Below are positions 32,945-41,627 of a DNA stretch of 64,000 nucleotides, in pieces. This DNA is from Solirubrobacter sp963792915 (GTDB lineage Bacteria > Actinomycetota > Thermoleophilia > Solirubrobacterales > Solirubrobacteraceae), in assembly GCA_963792915.1 (NCBI GenBank), contig CAWBYD010000007.1:496001-560000 (forward strand). The letters run 5' to 3'. The notes under the pieces were generated by a model. It was not told the origin of the DNA. It made no database searches and saw only the letters and a list, made by a program, of their open reading frames with translations. Made by a program: the position numbers and the translations under genes. The first letter of the stretch is position 1. Each line of letters starts with the position of its first letter.

Positions 32945-34112
32945 TCATGTTATGACGGTCAGCTCGCGTTCCCAGAAGCGCAGCTGCGCGCAGGCGTCGA
33001 GCAGCTCCGTAGCCGAGCCGGTGCCGTTAAGGCTGATAACCCGCCATCGAGCTTCGCGGCGAGGCGCACGGCCTCGAACAGTGCCTCGGTGGGGTCGGTG
33101 TAGCCGACGAACGTGCAGTGCACGAAGGCGTCGTTGACGAAGTCTCGCGCCGGCGGCAGCTCGGCGAGCCGTTGCGCGCCGTCGCTGTCGGCGAAGATGA
33201 CGACGGCGTCGTAGAGCACCGACGGCGCCCCGTCGAGCTTCTGATCGGCGTCGACGTGGTTGCCGTCGCTCGCGCTCACGCCGCCGACCGTTGGGGCTAT
33301 CAGTTCGCCTGACGCGACTGTGCGGCCGACTGCAGCTGCGCGAGCCGCCCGGCGTCGGCGCCGTCCGTGAGCAGCACGCCAAGCTGGCGGCCGGCGAAGC
33401 TGTCGGAGCCGTCGGCAAGGATCGAGAGCGCCGGGGACTCGGGGAGGTCGGTGCGCGGCTCGGCGCGGCGAGCAGCGGCTCCGGAAGCTCGTTGAGGCCG
33501 AGCCCGTCGGCGACGGGCGTGGGGCAGGTCGGGGTGGACGTTGCGTAGCCCGGCGAGCACGTGCACGCGGATGCGCGTCTCCTCGCACTTGCTGAGCTCG
33601 AAGGTGAAGCCCGCGGCGATGTGCCGGCGCTCGACCTCGGTCTGGCTGATCCAGAACCGGCGCGCCTGGCTGTAGTGTCGGCGAAGCTCTCCGGCCGAAG
33701 CCGCCGCTTGTGGCCGGCGTCCTCGGCGGCGTAGCTGACGAAGCCGCGCGCGGGGATCCTCGCGCGGCCCGCCCCACCAGTTCGGCTCGTAGTGATGCGC
33801 CCGCGCGGGTTGCGCATCGTCATGTGCCCGTCTTGCTGCAAGTTGCTCACCGGGCACTTGGGCGCGTCGACGGGGATCTGCGTGAAGTTGGGCTCCCGAC
33901 GCCCTTGAGCTGCGTGTCGAGGTAGGAGAAGTTGCAGCCCTGCAGAAGCGGATCGGTTGCTGAAGTCGATCCCGGGCACGATGTTCTGGGTGAAGAACGC
34001 GACCTGCTCGGTCAGAAGTTGTCCACCACCTTGTCGAGCACGAGCCGCCCGACGCGCCGGACCGGCAGGACCTCCTCGGGGATGAGGTAGCGCGAGCCGG
34101 CGCCAGGCGCTA
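32945..34112 (-). pseudogene. Large-subunit catalase (KatE type), 5'-truncated with several frameshifts
   Basis: Fragments in three frames align in order with a clade 2 catalase: YLIPEEVLPVRRVGRLVLDK, TEQVAFFTQNIVPGIDFSN, PNFTQIPVDAPKCPVSN, SYAAEDAGHKRRLRPESFAD, WISQTEVERRHIAAGFTF and NVHPDLP. They continue into the C-terminal flavodoxin/GATase-like domain (LSILADGSDSFAGRQLGVLL, QKLDGAPSVLYDAVVIFADS, ARDFVNDAFVHC). The heme-binding N-terminal half is missing and at least four frame changes are needed, so no catalase can be made. The break at about 34113 abuts an unrelated permease fragment, which marks a deletion or rearrangement joint. Confidence 0.85.
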
Positions 34113-34127
34113 GCCGCGAGTCAAGGG

Positions 34128-34334
34128 TTGCTAATCGCCGGCGTCGGCTGCGCGCTCGGCGTGCTCGCCGGCACGTTCGTCGCGTACACGTTGCCGGCGA
34201 CCACCGGCGCACCGGGCTTCGTCGTCCCGTGGGCGAACCTGGGCGCGACCGCGATCATCATCCCGTTGCTGGCGAGTGCCGTCGCCGCGATCTCTACACC
34301 GTCTCGCCTGCCGCTCGTGCGGCGCGCCGCTTGA
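34128..34334 (+). pseudogene. C-terminal fragment of an FtsX-like ABC permease
   Basis: Only the last 60 or so residues remain: LIAGVGCALGVLAGTFVAY, PGFVVPWANLGATAIIIPLLA and TPSRLPLVRR. This matches the final two membrane helices of MacB/FtsX-type permeases. There is no start region or upstream part: it begins at the joint with the catalase remnant on the other strand. Confidence 0.6.
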
Positions 34335-34397
34335 CCGAGCAGGGCGTATCGGCGCCCTCGTGCCGATACCTACGCTGTCGATGTATGACGTTTCTCA

Positions 34398-34742
34398 ATG
34401 CGCGCTGATCTGCTCCGCGGCCACCTCGTCAGCCTGCTGTTGGCTGCCCTGGCCGGCGCTTCCGGTCACGGCTACGAGATCAGCCAGCGACTCGCTCACA
34501 CCAGCGACGGGGCACTGGAGATCAACGAAGCTTCGCTGTACTCCGCGCTGCACCGGCTTGAGCGCGGCGGGTTGGTGAAGAGCACCTGGAGCAAGGACAA
34601 CGGTCGCCGCCGGCGCGTGTACGAGCTTATGGATGCGGGCCGCCGCGCCGCAGATGAATCGCGACGCGAATGGCTGGTCTTCTCGGCGGCCGTCAGTCGC
34701 GTGATGGTGGGAACGGTACGACCGAGATCGAGCGCTCCCTGA
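34398..34742 (+). CDS. PadR-family transcriptional regulator
   Basis: This 114-residue protein has the PadR winged helix: LRGHLVSLLLAALAGASGHGYEISQRL, then INEASLYSALHRLERGGLVKSTWS and RRRRVYELMDAGRRA. The HTH is complete. The tail (VGTVRPRSSAP) looks altered, because the next reading frame holds the TTEIER start expected of its usual partner, a PadR-linked membrane protein. PadR genes commonly sit directly before such proteins and sense small molecules or envelope stress. Start ATG at 34398. Confidence 0.8.
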   Translation: MRADLLRGHLVSLLLAALAGASGHGYEISQRLAHTSDGALEINEASLYSALHRLERGGLVKSTWSKDNGRRRRVYELMDAGRRAADESRREWLVFSAAVSRVMVGTVRPRSSAP

Positions 34743-35335
34743 GCAGCTCTCGCAGGCGCTGCACGTCGGCGGCGCCACGCGACGGCGCATCCTCGCCGAA
34801 TGCCGCGCGCACCTGCGGGATGCGAGCGCCGGGCGCGGTCAAGCCGAAGCGGTACGCGCGTTTGGACCGGCACGCGACGTGGCCGCCCGCGTTCGACCTC
34901 GAGGCCGCGTCGCGCCGGGGAATCGGATCGACGCTCCTTGCCGTGGTCGGCGTGCTCGCCACGGGCGCCTCGACACTGATTTTGATCCAAGGAGCGGCGG
35001 CCGACGCGACGCGCCCGTGATCTGGACAGTGATGTTCTTCGTCTTCGCACAGCTGTCCGGCACCGCGGCGGCGCTCGCCCTGATCCAGGCGCTGGCGCTG
35101 CGCCGTGGCACGATGTCGCCGTCCGAGCTCGCCGTACTCGTCCGGCGCAACCTCGTCGCTTCGATCGCCGCCGGCGTGACGATGTTCGCCGCCGGCGCGG
35201 CCGTTCCCGGCCAAGCACCCGCACTGGCGCTACTCGCCGGGCCCGTGATCGCCTGTGTGGCGCTGGTCGGCGTCCTCCGCACTCGCCGGCTCACGCTCCG
35301 CACGCAGCACCTGCGACCGGGCGCCTCCGTAATCA
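34716..35335 (+). pseudogene. PadR-associated membrane protein, broken by frameshifts
   Basis: The reading sense jumps between frames: TTEIERSL, then RRRILAECRAHLRDASAGRG with AEAVRAFGPARDV, then FDLEAASRRGIGSTLLAVVG with GVLATGASTLILIQGA, then VIWTVMFFVFAQLSGTAAAL, GVTMFAAGAAVPGQAPALAL and GPVIACVALVGVLRTRR. Together this is a HAAS/DUF1700-like N-terminal domain followed by four membrane helices, the usual partner of a PadR regulator. At least three frame changes are needed. The neighbouring catalase, permease and transposase are also broken, so real decay is likelier than error. Confidence 0.7.
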
Positions 35336-35686
35336 TCCGGCGCTACGGGGCCTGGAGCGCAGCCGGTCACCCGCGCACTCGCGCATGGCCCGACCCACGC
35401 GCGACGACACAGCTCGAAACGCGCCGCGCGCCGACCGGTGGCACCGCGTTGCACGGGTCGCCGCGCGCAATCCGGATGGTCGTCCTCGGGCTACAGGGGG
35501 TATCAGCGCGCTTCGCCCGGCAGCCCGCCGACGTCGCTAGCGCGCTCACTAGCCTCGCTCGTCCGCGCCAGGCGCACCGATGTCCACCGTCCGGCGCGAC
35601 TTTCGCGCCCCGCTGAAGACAACTATGAAAACGGATCAAGCGTCTATTACGTCTCCTCAGTTGCTGGCGCGGAACGCTGTTTGGCT
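35336..35686. other. Gap between the broken membrane gene and the IS630 element
   Basis: No gene is supported. Open frames here have no recognisable domain and an Arg/Ala/Pro-rich composition typical of antisense GC-rich DNA. The base composition becomes more AT-rich from about 35620 toward the IS end. Confidence 0.4.
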
Positions 35687-36794
35687 CTAGTGTCCTGCGC
35701 CGTTAATTCGTTGTAGAAGTCTTTTGATGGATTCGAGGATCTCTTCGGCGGTCTTGGTCCAGATGAATGGCTGGGGGGTTCTCGTTCCAGGCCGCCACCC
35801 ACTGACGGATGTCGTGCTCGAGGGCTTGGACTGAGCGGTGGTCTGAGCGTTCGAGTAGGTCGTGGGTGAGGTAGGCAAACCAGCGCTCGACCTGGTTAAT
35901 CCAGCTGGCGTAGGTCGGGGTGTAGTGGACGTGGAAGCGGGGGTGACGTTCCAGCCAGGCCTTGATCGCCGGGGTCTTGTGGGTGCCGTAGTTGTCGCAG
36001 ACCAGGTGCACGTCGAGATGGTCGGGGACCTGCTTGTCGATCTTGGCGAGGAACTTCTTGAACTCGACCGCGCGGTGGCGGCGGTGCAGCGAGCTGATCA
36101 CCGTGCCGTCGGCGGTGTTCAAAGGCCGCGAACAGGCTCGTGGTGCCGTGGCGCAGGTAATCGTGGGTGCGTTGCTCGGGCATCCCGGGCATCATCGGAA
36201 ACGCGGGCTGGGAACGGGCGAGGCTTGTACCTGGCTCTTCTCGTCCACGCTGAGCACGACCGCGGCCTCGGGCGGGTTCAGATAGAGCCCGACGATGTCA
36301 TAGACCTTCTCCACAAACAGCGGGTCGGGTGAGAGCTTGAACGTCTCGGCCCGGTGCGGCTGCAGCCCGAACGCCCGCCAGATCCGCCCGATCGTCGAGG
36401 CCGAGAGCCCCGAGCGCTCGGCCATCTTCTGACGCGACCAATGCGTCGCGTTGGCCGGCACCGACTCCAATGTCGCCACCACCACGTCCTCGACGCGCTC
36501 GGCGCTGATACTCGGCGGGCGCCCAGGCCGGGGATCATCGACCAGCCCGTCCAGGCGCAGCTCGCAAAACCGTCGACGCCACTTGCCGACGGTCGCCGCC
36601 GAGACCCCGCAGGCCGCTGCCACCTCCGTGTTCGAGCGGCCCTCCGCGCACGCCAACACGATCCGCGAACGCAACGCCAACGCCTGAGAAGACGACCGCC
36701 GCCGCTCCCAGCGCACCAACTGCACACGCTCATCCTCAGCGAGCTCCAACGCCGCCTTCGGCCGACCAGTTCGCGCCATACGGCACGCTACCAC
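35687..36794 (-). pseudogene. IS630-family transposase, frameshifted
   Basis: The N-terminal part (200 codons from 36794) has the helix-turn-helix region (TEVAAACGVSAATVGKWRRR, PGRPPSISAERVEDVV) and the first catalytic Asp in VVLSVDEKSQVQA. The frame then changes near 36200 (MMPGMPEQRTHDYLRHGTTS), again near 36120 (NTADGTVISSLHRRHRAVEF, with LVCDNYGTHKTPAIKAWL and ASWINQVERWFAYL carrying the second Asp and the Glu) and again near 35790 (EEILESIKRLLQRINGAG). All DDE residues are present but split over frames, so no active enzyme is expected without recoding. Confidence 0.85.
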
Positions 36795-36827
36795 ACATAC
36801 AACACGAACTTAAGGCGCGGGACTCTA
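35688..36827 (-). mobile_element. IS630-family insertion sequence, inactive
   Basis: Imperfect terminal inverted repeats bound the element. The left end begins TAGTGTCCTGCGCCG at 35688, and the right end, read inward on the other strand, begins TAGAGTCCCGCGCC, ending at 36827. A TA dinucleotide lies at each end, as expected for IS630/Tc1 elements that duplicate TA. It is about 1140 bp long. The single transposase gene fills it and is broken. Confidence 0.85.
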
Positions 36828-36835
36828 GAGTCGGA

Positions 36836-37150
36836 TGTCGACAGCAGCGGATTCCGGGAGACAAGGTTGAGGGCCTGGTCTGTGTACCCCCGGAGGACGA
36901 TGGGCCCGACCTCGGTGAAGCCGGCGGGAACCGCGTAGGTCCGCCCCCGCCCACGCTCCGGCTGACTCGGAATTCACTCGGAGAACTGCCGGCGATTCGA
37001 GCGAATCCCCGGCCACACGCAACTTGCAGGCCCGTGCCAAAAGCGCCTATGTGCAGGCAAGACACGCTGCTCCTCGCGCTTGATCTTTAGTTGCTATGCA
37101 GAAGGTCGAGGGTCCGTGCAGTCTGGTCCGTGCAGTCCCCGCGCGGGCGC
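36836..37150. other. Gap with a protein-like minus-strand frame, unassigned
   Basis: On the minus strand bases 36940-36836 read as AVPAGFTEVGPIVLRGYTDQ followed by ALNLVSRNPLLSTSDS, which looks like the end of a real protein but has no start here and no family I can name. It abuts the IS630 end, so it may be a gene remnant. GGTCCGTGCAGT is repeated in tandem near 37112-37135. No complete gene is seen. Confidence 0.35.
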
Positions 37151-37945
37151 CTACGACTGCGAACGGTCGTCCAGGTAGCCGGTGGGAGCGACTCCTCCGA
37201 ACGGGATAAACCACGCCTCCAGTCGCTGATCGGCGACACCGAGCCAGAGCGCAGTGTCCGACACGCCGTCGAGCACTGCGTCCGCCGGCTCACGCATGTC
37301 GAACATGCGCAGTACGTCGTCGTCCTCGAAGAGCGCGAACAGATCGGGGAGCACGTCGATCGCCGCCGCCGCGGTCCGCGCCGAGAGCTCGCCGCTGTCG
37401 GCCTCGAGCTCGAGCCACGCGCGGGCCTCGTTGATCAATGACACCGCGACCACCTCCTCGGCCACGCAGCCGGCGGGCTGCTCCGTCGACAGTCGCGTCA
37501 TCAGCGAGACAGCAGCCGCGAACAGGTTGACCGCCAGCCCCTCGTCGACCGCGCGCTCGAATGCTTGGGGCACGATCTCGCGCGCGTGCTCAACGCCCTT
37601 GCCGGCGATCAGATCACCGCGGAACCTGTCGACCAACACCGACCCGCTACATAGAAACGCCCGACGAGCGAAGAGGTCATCGATCGTGCGCGGCAGGAAC
37701 CCGAGCGCGGTCTCGTCGAACTCGCCCAGACGCAAGAGCTGGCGGCCGGCGCGGGTGAGGACCGGTGGCTGCTCGTCATCGCCGACGATGACCAACCCGA
37801 GCCCTTCAAGGCGCTGCACGAGCGCGCGAAGATCCCCAGGCGAAAGGCCGAGCTCACCGGCGACCGCGCGTCGGTCGAACGGCTCGTCGACGGCCTCGGC
37901 CAGCGCGACGGCCTGCAGCAACGCGGCAACTGGATCGACGTCCAT
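37151..37945 (-). CDS. Protein of unknown function with N-terminal winged-helix-like region
   Basis: This 264-residue protein opens with an HTH-like segment (FDRRAVAGELGLSPGDLRALVQRLEGLGLV) followed by VLTRAGRQLLRLGE, as in MarR- or Rrf2-like domains. The rest is helical and acidic, with LFAAAVSLMTRLS and IDVLPDLFALFEDDDVLRMF. It has no membrane segment. I do not recognise a family. It may be a one-component regulator with a new effector domain. Start ATG at 37945. It stands alone between the IS630 and the att-like site. Confidence 0.65.
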   Translation of the reverse strand: MDVDPVAALLQAVALAEAVDEPFDRRAVAGELGLSPGDLRALVQRLEGLGLVIVGDDEQPPVLTRAGRQLLRLGEFDETALGFLPRTIDDLFARRAFLCSGSVLVDRFRGDLIAGKGVEHAREIVPQAFERAVDEGLAVNLFAAAVSLMTRLSTEQPAGCVAEEVVAVSLINEARAWLELEADSGELSARTAAAAIDVLPDLFALFEDDDVLRMFDMREPADAVLDGVSDTALWLGVADQRLEAWFIPFGGVAPTGYLDDRSQS

Positions 37946-38149
37946 CGCGATATCGCATCAGCGTGGACGCCGTTTCGCAACCCTGCGCAGAGGCCGGTCC
38001 GGCGCTCGCCTACACGGATAAGTCGACCGGCACGACGAAGCCCGCCCGCGCGAGCCGCCGCGCAGGACACCACGATCGCGTTGATCGTCTCCTCGTTACG
38101 GAATATCTACACGGTCGCCCCGCGAGGGCCAGCTCGGAAATGACCACGG

Positions 38150-38183
38150 ATTTACCCCGAGTTACCCCAGAATGACCCCGAGA
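38150..38183. repeat. Three short direct repeats near the att-like site
   Basis: The motif (T)TACCCCGAG occurs three times in slightly varied form (TTACCCCGAG, TTACCCCAGA, TGACCCCGAG) at 10-12 base spacing, about 80 bases from the tRNA fragment. Helically phased repeats beside an attachment site are what integrase arm-binding sites look like, but they could be chance. Confidence 0.35.
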
Positions 38184-38262
38184 TCGCGTATTTTCGCGCT
38201 TTATCGCGTCGCCTGAAACCGGCTGTTTGCAGGCGGTTTGTAGTTGCGGTCTGACAAATCGA

Positions 38263-38308
38263 CGGAATCATAATCCGCGTGTCGGGGGTTCGAGTCCCTC
38301 CTCCGGCA
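38263..38308 (+). other. tRNA 3'-half fragment (CAU anticodon), probable attachment site
   Basis: The bases form an anticodon arm (CGGA-ATCATAA-TCCG, anticodon CAT), a T-arm with GGTTCGAGTCC and the 3' acceptor strand CTCCGGC plus discriminator A. No matching 5' acceptor strand or D-arm lies upstream, so it is only the 3' half of a Met-type tRNA gene. Tyrosine recombinases of integrative elements commonly use tRNA 3' ends as att sites and leave such a copy at one end. A recombinase and an excisionase-like gene follow. I found no second copy in the window. Confidence 0.65.
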
Positions 38309-38331
38309 TCCCGCGAAGTGACCTGGATTTC

Positions 38332-39873
38332 GTAAGCGTTCAGTCCCCGGGGCCTCAGGCGAGTGCGGGGAATGGATCGCCGCGGTTGTGGGCGGCGATG
38401 AGGTCGCTGAGGTAGGTGAACAGCGAGCGGTGTTGCAGTCGAAGGGTCGCGGCCGCGGACAGGGCGCGTTCGGCGAACCGCTCGCCTTCTTCGCTTTGGG
38501 TGCCGAGCGAGATTTTGCGGTGGATGACCGGGGCGCGGAGCGCACGTTCGGCAGGGTTATTCGTCGGCTCGACGCCATCGATCACGGCGAAGGTCCAGAG
38601 CGCGGGCCAGACCTTGAGCAGGTTGTTGGCGAACCTGCGGTGCCAGCGATTGCGTGCCTTCTTCGGCGAGGCGGCCTCGAGCAGCGTGCGTAGCTCGGCC
38701 TGGATCGGCGCGATCTCGGCTTGGAGGCGGTCGCGGTCGTGATGTTCATGCTGGTAGGCGCGCCAGGCGGCGAACACGCGGGCGGTCAGCTCGACGCCGG
38801 TCTCGCCGAAGGTCTTCTGCTCGCCCGGGCCGTCGGCGTGGCGTCGGAAGTCGCGTTGTAGATGCGACCAGCACACTTGGCGTTGGTTGGGGTCGAGATG
38901 GCTGTAGCCGTTCCAGCGGTCGCAGACCACGATCCCTGGATACGGCCCGATGAGCGCGTCGAACACCTCGCGGTTGCAGTGCTCGGCGATCTGCAAGAAC
39001 ACGGCGTCCAGGGTGGTCGCGGTCCACAACGCGCGTCCCTCACCGCGTGTGCGCCAGCCGGTCTCATCGACATGCACCGCGTGCTGGTCCAGCACCCGAT
39101 CTTGGAGGTGCAGGTGCGGGCCGGCGAGCGCGTCTGAGGCGCGCTGGCAGATCGCGTCGGCCGCGCCGGTCGACAACGTGACCCCGAACAGATCCCGGGC
39201 GATCTCGACGATCCCGCGCCGTGAGACACGGTACGCGGCGGTCAACGTCACCAACGCCGCCTGCAACCGCGACCCGAACGGCGAGCAGCCGATCTCCTGC
39301 GGCAACCGGGCGCTGGTCCGCGCACGACATTGCCGACAGCGCAACTGATGCGTGCGATGCTCGCTCCAGATCACGCCGATCGGCGGCAACTCGGCGACCT
39401 GATGGCGACCGAACCGACCGCCCGGCCGCTGCTGCTCAGGCCCATACCGAGCGCCGCAGCCGTCGCACGCCTCCGGGTAGTGATCGACGATCTCATCCAT
39501 CTGATCGGACGGCTTCAGCTCACGACCAGCGCCACGATGCCCAGGCTGCCCACCCTGCTCACGGCGCTCGCCCTCCTCGCGCATCAGTTCCTTCGCCTTC
39601 GCGCGCGCCTCCGCCCGCCGCTGCGCCCGCGACTTCGGCGGATCCGCCGACGGCGGCTTCGAACTCGTCCGCGAATCCTGACGCGCCCGCTCCTCCAGCC
39701 ACTTCAGACGATCCTCGTGTTGCTGGACCCTGCCCGCGAGATCGAGAATGACGTCAACACACGCCTCCCGACCTGAGTCGTAGATCGCCTCCGCCTCCGC
39801 ACGATCCATGACCGCAAGATTCGCTGCAACAAGCAGGAATCCCTGCCCACGGCCCCGACGACTGAACGCTTAC
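38332..39873 (-). mobile_element. IS66-family insertion sequence, 1542 bp, structurally complete
   Basis: Terminal inverted repeats begin GTAAGCGTTCAGTC at both ends (38332 rightward; 39873 leftward on the other strand) and extend about 23 bases with two mismatches. An exact 8-bp target duplication, TGGATTTC, flanks it at 38324-38331 and 39874-39881, the size typical of IS66. It carries one intact transposase and no TnpA/TnpB accessory genes. It sits between the tRNA fragment and the recombinase gene. Confidence 0.95.
38355..39809 (-). CDS. tnpC: IS66-family transposase
   Basis: This 484-residue protein has the IS66 layout: an N-terminal coiled region (LAGRVQQHEDRLKWLEERARQ), the SRTSSKPPSADPPKSRAQRR linker, a zinc-finger-like CDGCGARYG with CRQCRAR, then the DDE core with VHVDETGWRT, IVVCDRWNGYSHLD and EPTNNPAERALRAP. 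The C-terminus has the LFTYLSDLIAAHNRGDPFP tail common to the family. The frame is unbroken, the ends are intact and the target duplication is perfect, so this may be a recent, potentially active insertion. Start ATG at 39809. Confidence 0.95.
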   Translation of the reverse strand: MDRAEAEAIYDSGREACVDVILDLAGRVQQHEDRLKWLEERARQDSRTSSKPPSADPPKSRAQRRAEARAKAKELMREEGERREQGGQPGHRGAGRELKPSDQMDEIVDHYPEACDGCGARYGPEQQRPGGRFGRHQVAELPPIGVIWSEHRTHQLRCRQCRARTSARLPQEIGCSPFGSRLQAALVTLTAAYRVSRRGIVEIARDLFGVTLSTGAADAICQRASDALAGPHLHLQDRVLDQHAVHVDETGWRTRGEGRALWTATTLDAVFLQIAEHCNREVFDALIGPYPGIVVCDRWNGYSHLDPNQRQVCWSHLQRDFRRHADGPGEQKTFGETGVELTARVFAAWRAYQHEHHDRDRLQAEIAPIQAELRTLLEAASPKKARNRWHRRFANNLLKVWPALWTFAVIDGVEPTNNPAERALRAPVIHRKISLGTQSEEGERFAERALSAAATLRLQHRSLFTYLSDLIAAHNRGDPFPALA

Positions 39874-39881
39874 TGGATTTC

Positions 39882-41060
39882 CCTCAATACCAGGGGAATT
39901 CCGCGAAGCAGCCTTCGAAGCGCCGAACCTCGGCCGACCCCGGCAAACCCCTCCTGCACGCGATCCGGTGCCCGGCGTACGAGCAGGACGGTCCGCGCTG
40001 CCGATGCGAGCTGACCTACCGAGGGCGGCGCCGACATCCGGTGACCGGCAAGCCCGTCTGGGGTCGGTCGACCAAGGATCGCGCCGAGGTCCTCACCTGG
40101 CTGGCCGACGCCGAGCTCGCCACCGAGGAGGTGGCCGTCGAGCGCCCGACGTTCGAAGCGGTCGGCGATGCGTTGGATCGACGGGATCGAGTCCGGCCGG
40201 ATCGGTCGTCGCCGCGGCAAGGGCAAGCCGTATTCGGAGACGACGATCGCGGGGTACCGGCGGTCGTGGACCCACGTGCTGCGCCCGGAGTTCGGCGCGA
40301 TGGTCGCCGAGGAGATCAGCGAGATCGAGTGGCAGATGTGGGTCGACCAGCTCAGCCGCGAGGTCTCTCGCGCTCGCGCATCGCGAACCTCGTCGCGGTC
40401 GCCTCGTCCGTGTACGCGTGGGCGATCTCGCCGACGCGACGGTTCGTGACCCGCAACCCGCTGCGGATGGTCGAGCTGCCGCCCGACGACGAGAAGCCGC
40501 GACTGCGGGTAGCCCTGGTCGGCGAAGCCGAGCAACTGCTCGCGGCGCTCGAGCCCGAGGACCAGGTGCCGTACGCGCTCGCCTGCTATGCGGGGCTGAG
40601 GCGCTCCGAGATGGACCGGCTCGCGTGGGCGGAGGTACTCGACGATGGCAGAATCGCCAGCCATCTGCTCGTGCTGCGCTCCAAGAGTGAGGCGGGGACG
40701 CAGCGGCGGCCGCCGATCGCCGAGCCGCTGCAGCAGATTCTCCGTGAGGCGTGGCTGCGGCAGGGCCGGCCGTCGAGCGGTTCGGTGTTGGAGCGCTCGG
40801 TGATGTCGGGCAAGCTGGCCTCGCGGGTCACCGAGGCCTGGGACGCCGCGGGGCTGCGCCGGATCACGCTGCACGAGTGCCGCCACACCTACGCCTCGAT
40901 GCTCATGGCCGCGCACTACACGCTCAAGGAGCTCATGGAGTACATGGGCCACCGCGACCTGCAGATGGTCAACCGCTACGTCAAGCTCCTCCCCCAGCCG
41001 CGCGACGACGACGCGGCCGAGCGCCTGAACGACTACCTGCGCGCTTCACGTACAAAGTGA
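39882..41060 (+). pseudogene. int: Tyrosine recombinase (phage-type integrase), frameshifted
   Basis: Joined over three frames the sequence reads as an integrase: CPAYEQDGPRCRCELTYRGR, VWGRSTKDRAEVLTWLADAE, then in a second frame RGKGKPYSETTIAGYRRSW and MVAEEISEIEWQMWVDQLSR (core-binding domain), then in the first frame again VYAWAISPTRRFVTRNPLR. The catalytic domain has ACYAGLRRSEMDRL (Arg), LHECRHTYASML (H-x-x-R), MGHRDLQMVNRY (His and nucleophile Tyr). Shifts lie near 40170 and 40375. All catalytic residues remain. The two shifts nearly compensate, so error cannot be ruled out, but many neighbouring genes are decayed. The IS66 lies immediately upstream and may have removed the start. Confidence 0.8.
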
Positions 41061-41287
41061 CGGGCGGGCGCGGATTGGAGGACCAGGTGGGCGTAGCGCT
41101 GCAGCCAGCGCTCGACCTCGGAGACCGGGACGAGCGCGAGCTGCCCGCTCCGGACGAGCCTGAGCGTCGGCTGGACCTTGCGCTCGACGTGGCTGACGCT
41201 CATGCCGAGCGAGGCGGCGGCCTCCTCGCGGGTGAGCGCGAAGCGCGGGACGGACTGCAATGGTCGGCGAGGTCCAGCCTTCGGCAC
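41033..41287 (-). CDS. Excisionase-like helix-turn-helix protein
   Basis: This 84-residue protein contains an HTH_17-type DNA-binding domain: FALTREEAAASLGMSVSHVERKV, then VRSGQLALVPVSEVERWLQRYA. This is the pattern of excisionases and helper regulators beside integrases. It runs against the recombinase gene, overlapping its 3' end by 28 bases. It is intact, unlike the recombinase. It could set the direction of recombination at the nearby att-like site, or regulate the element. Confidence 0.7.
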   Translation of the reverse strand: MPKAGPRRPLQSVPRFALTREEAAASLGMSVSHVERKVQPTLRLVRSGQLALVPVSEVERWLQRYAHLVLQSAPARHFVREARR

Positions 41288-41438
41288 GGCTTCAGCCTCC
41301 TCGAGGCGCGGGTGGTCACGTGGGTCTGTCGGCGCGAATCCGCCGGCGACTCGCTCGATGGCGCGTAGACGCTCGCGACATCTCCGTCCTCACGCCGGCG
41401 CGTCCTACTCCGTCGTCATGCGCTGCCATGATCGTCGC

Positions 41439-41627
41439 GTGGGTTCCAATCCGGACGCGCTGCCGTCCCAACGCGGCGAGACATGGAACGACACCGAGGC
41501 GATCAATCGCCACCGGTCCATGACGCCTGCCGAGCGCGTCGCGCTCGCGATCGAGGCCAGCCGCGCCGCTTTGCGCTTCGCCGACGGCGCGCGCGTCAGC
41601 GATGAGCCAGACGCCGTTCGCTCCTGA
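41439..41627 (+). CDS. Small protein paired with a nucleotidyltransferase-fold gene
   Basis: This 62-residue protein from GTG 41439 (VGSNPDALPSQRGETWNDTE, then SMTPAERVALAIEASRAALR) overlaps the next gene by 26 bases. The order of a short SMTPAERV-type protein followed by a nucleotidyltransferase-like protein recurs as remnants at 58.7 kb in this window, which suggests a conserved two-gene module. It may be half of a toxin-antitoxin-like pair; the function is unknown. Confidence 0.6.
   Translation: MGSNPDALPSQRGETWNDTEAINRHRSMTPAERVALAIEASRAALRFADGARVSDEPDAVRS

Noticed and set aside
36300..36760. CRISPR array or other tandem repeat array
   Set aside because: No regularly spaced direct repeats were found here or elsewhere in the window. 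Apparent repetition comes from GC-rich codon patterns.
38201..38578. Minus-strand frame containing CRRRDSNPRHADYDSV
   Set aside because: This is the well-known false translation of a tRNA 3' end. The tRNA fragment at 38263-38308 explains it.
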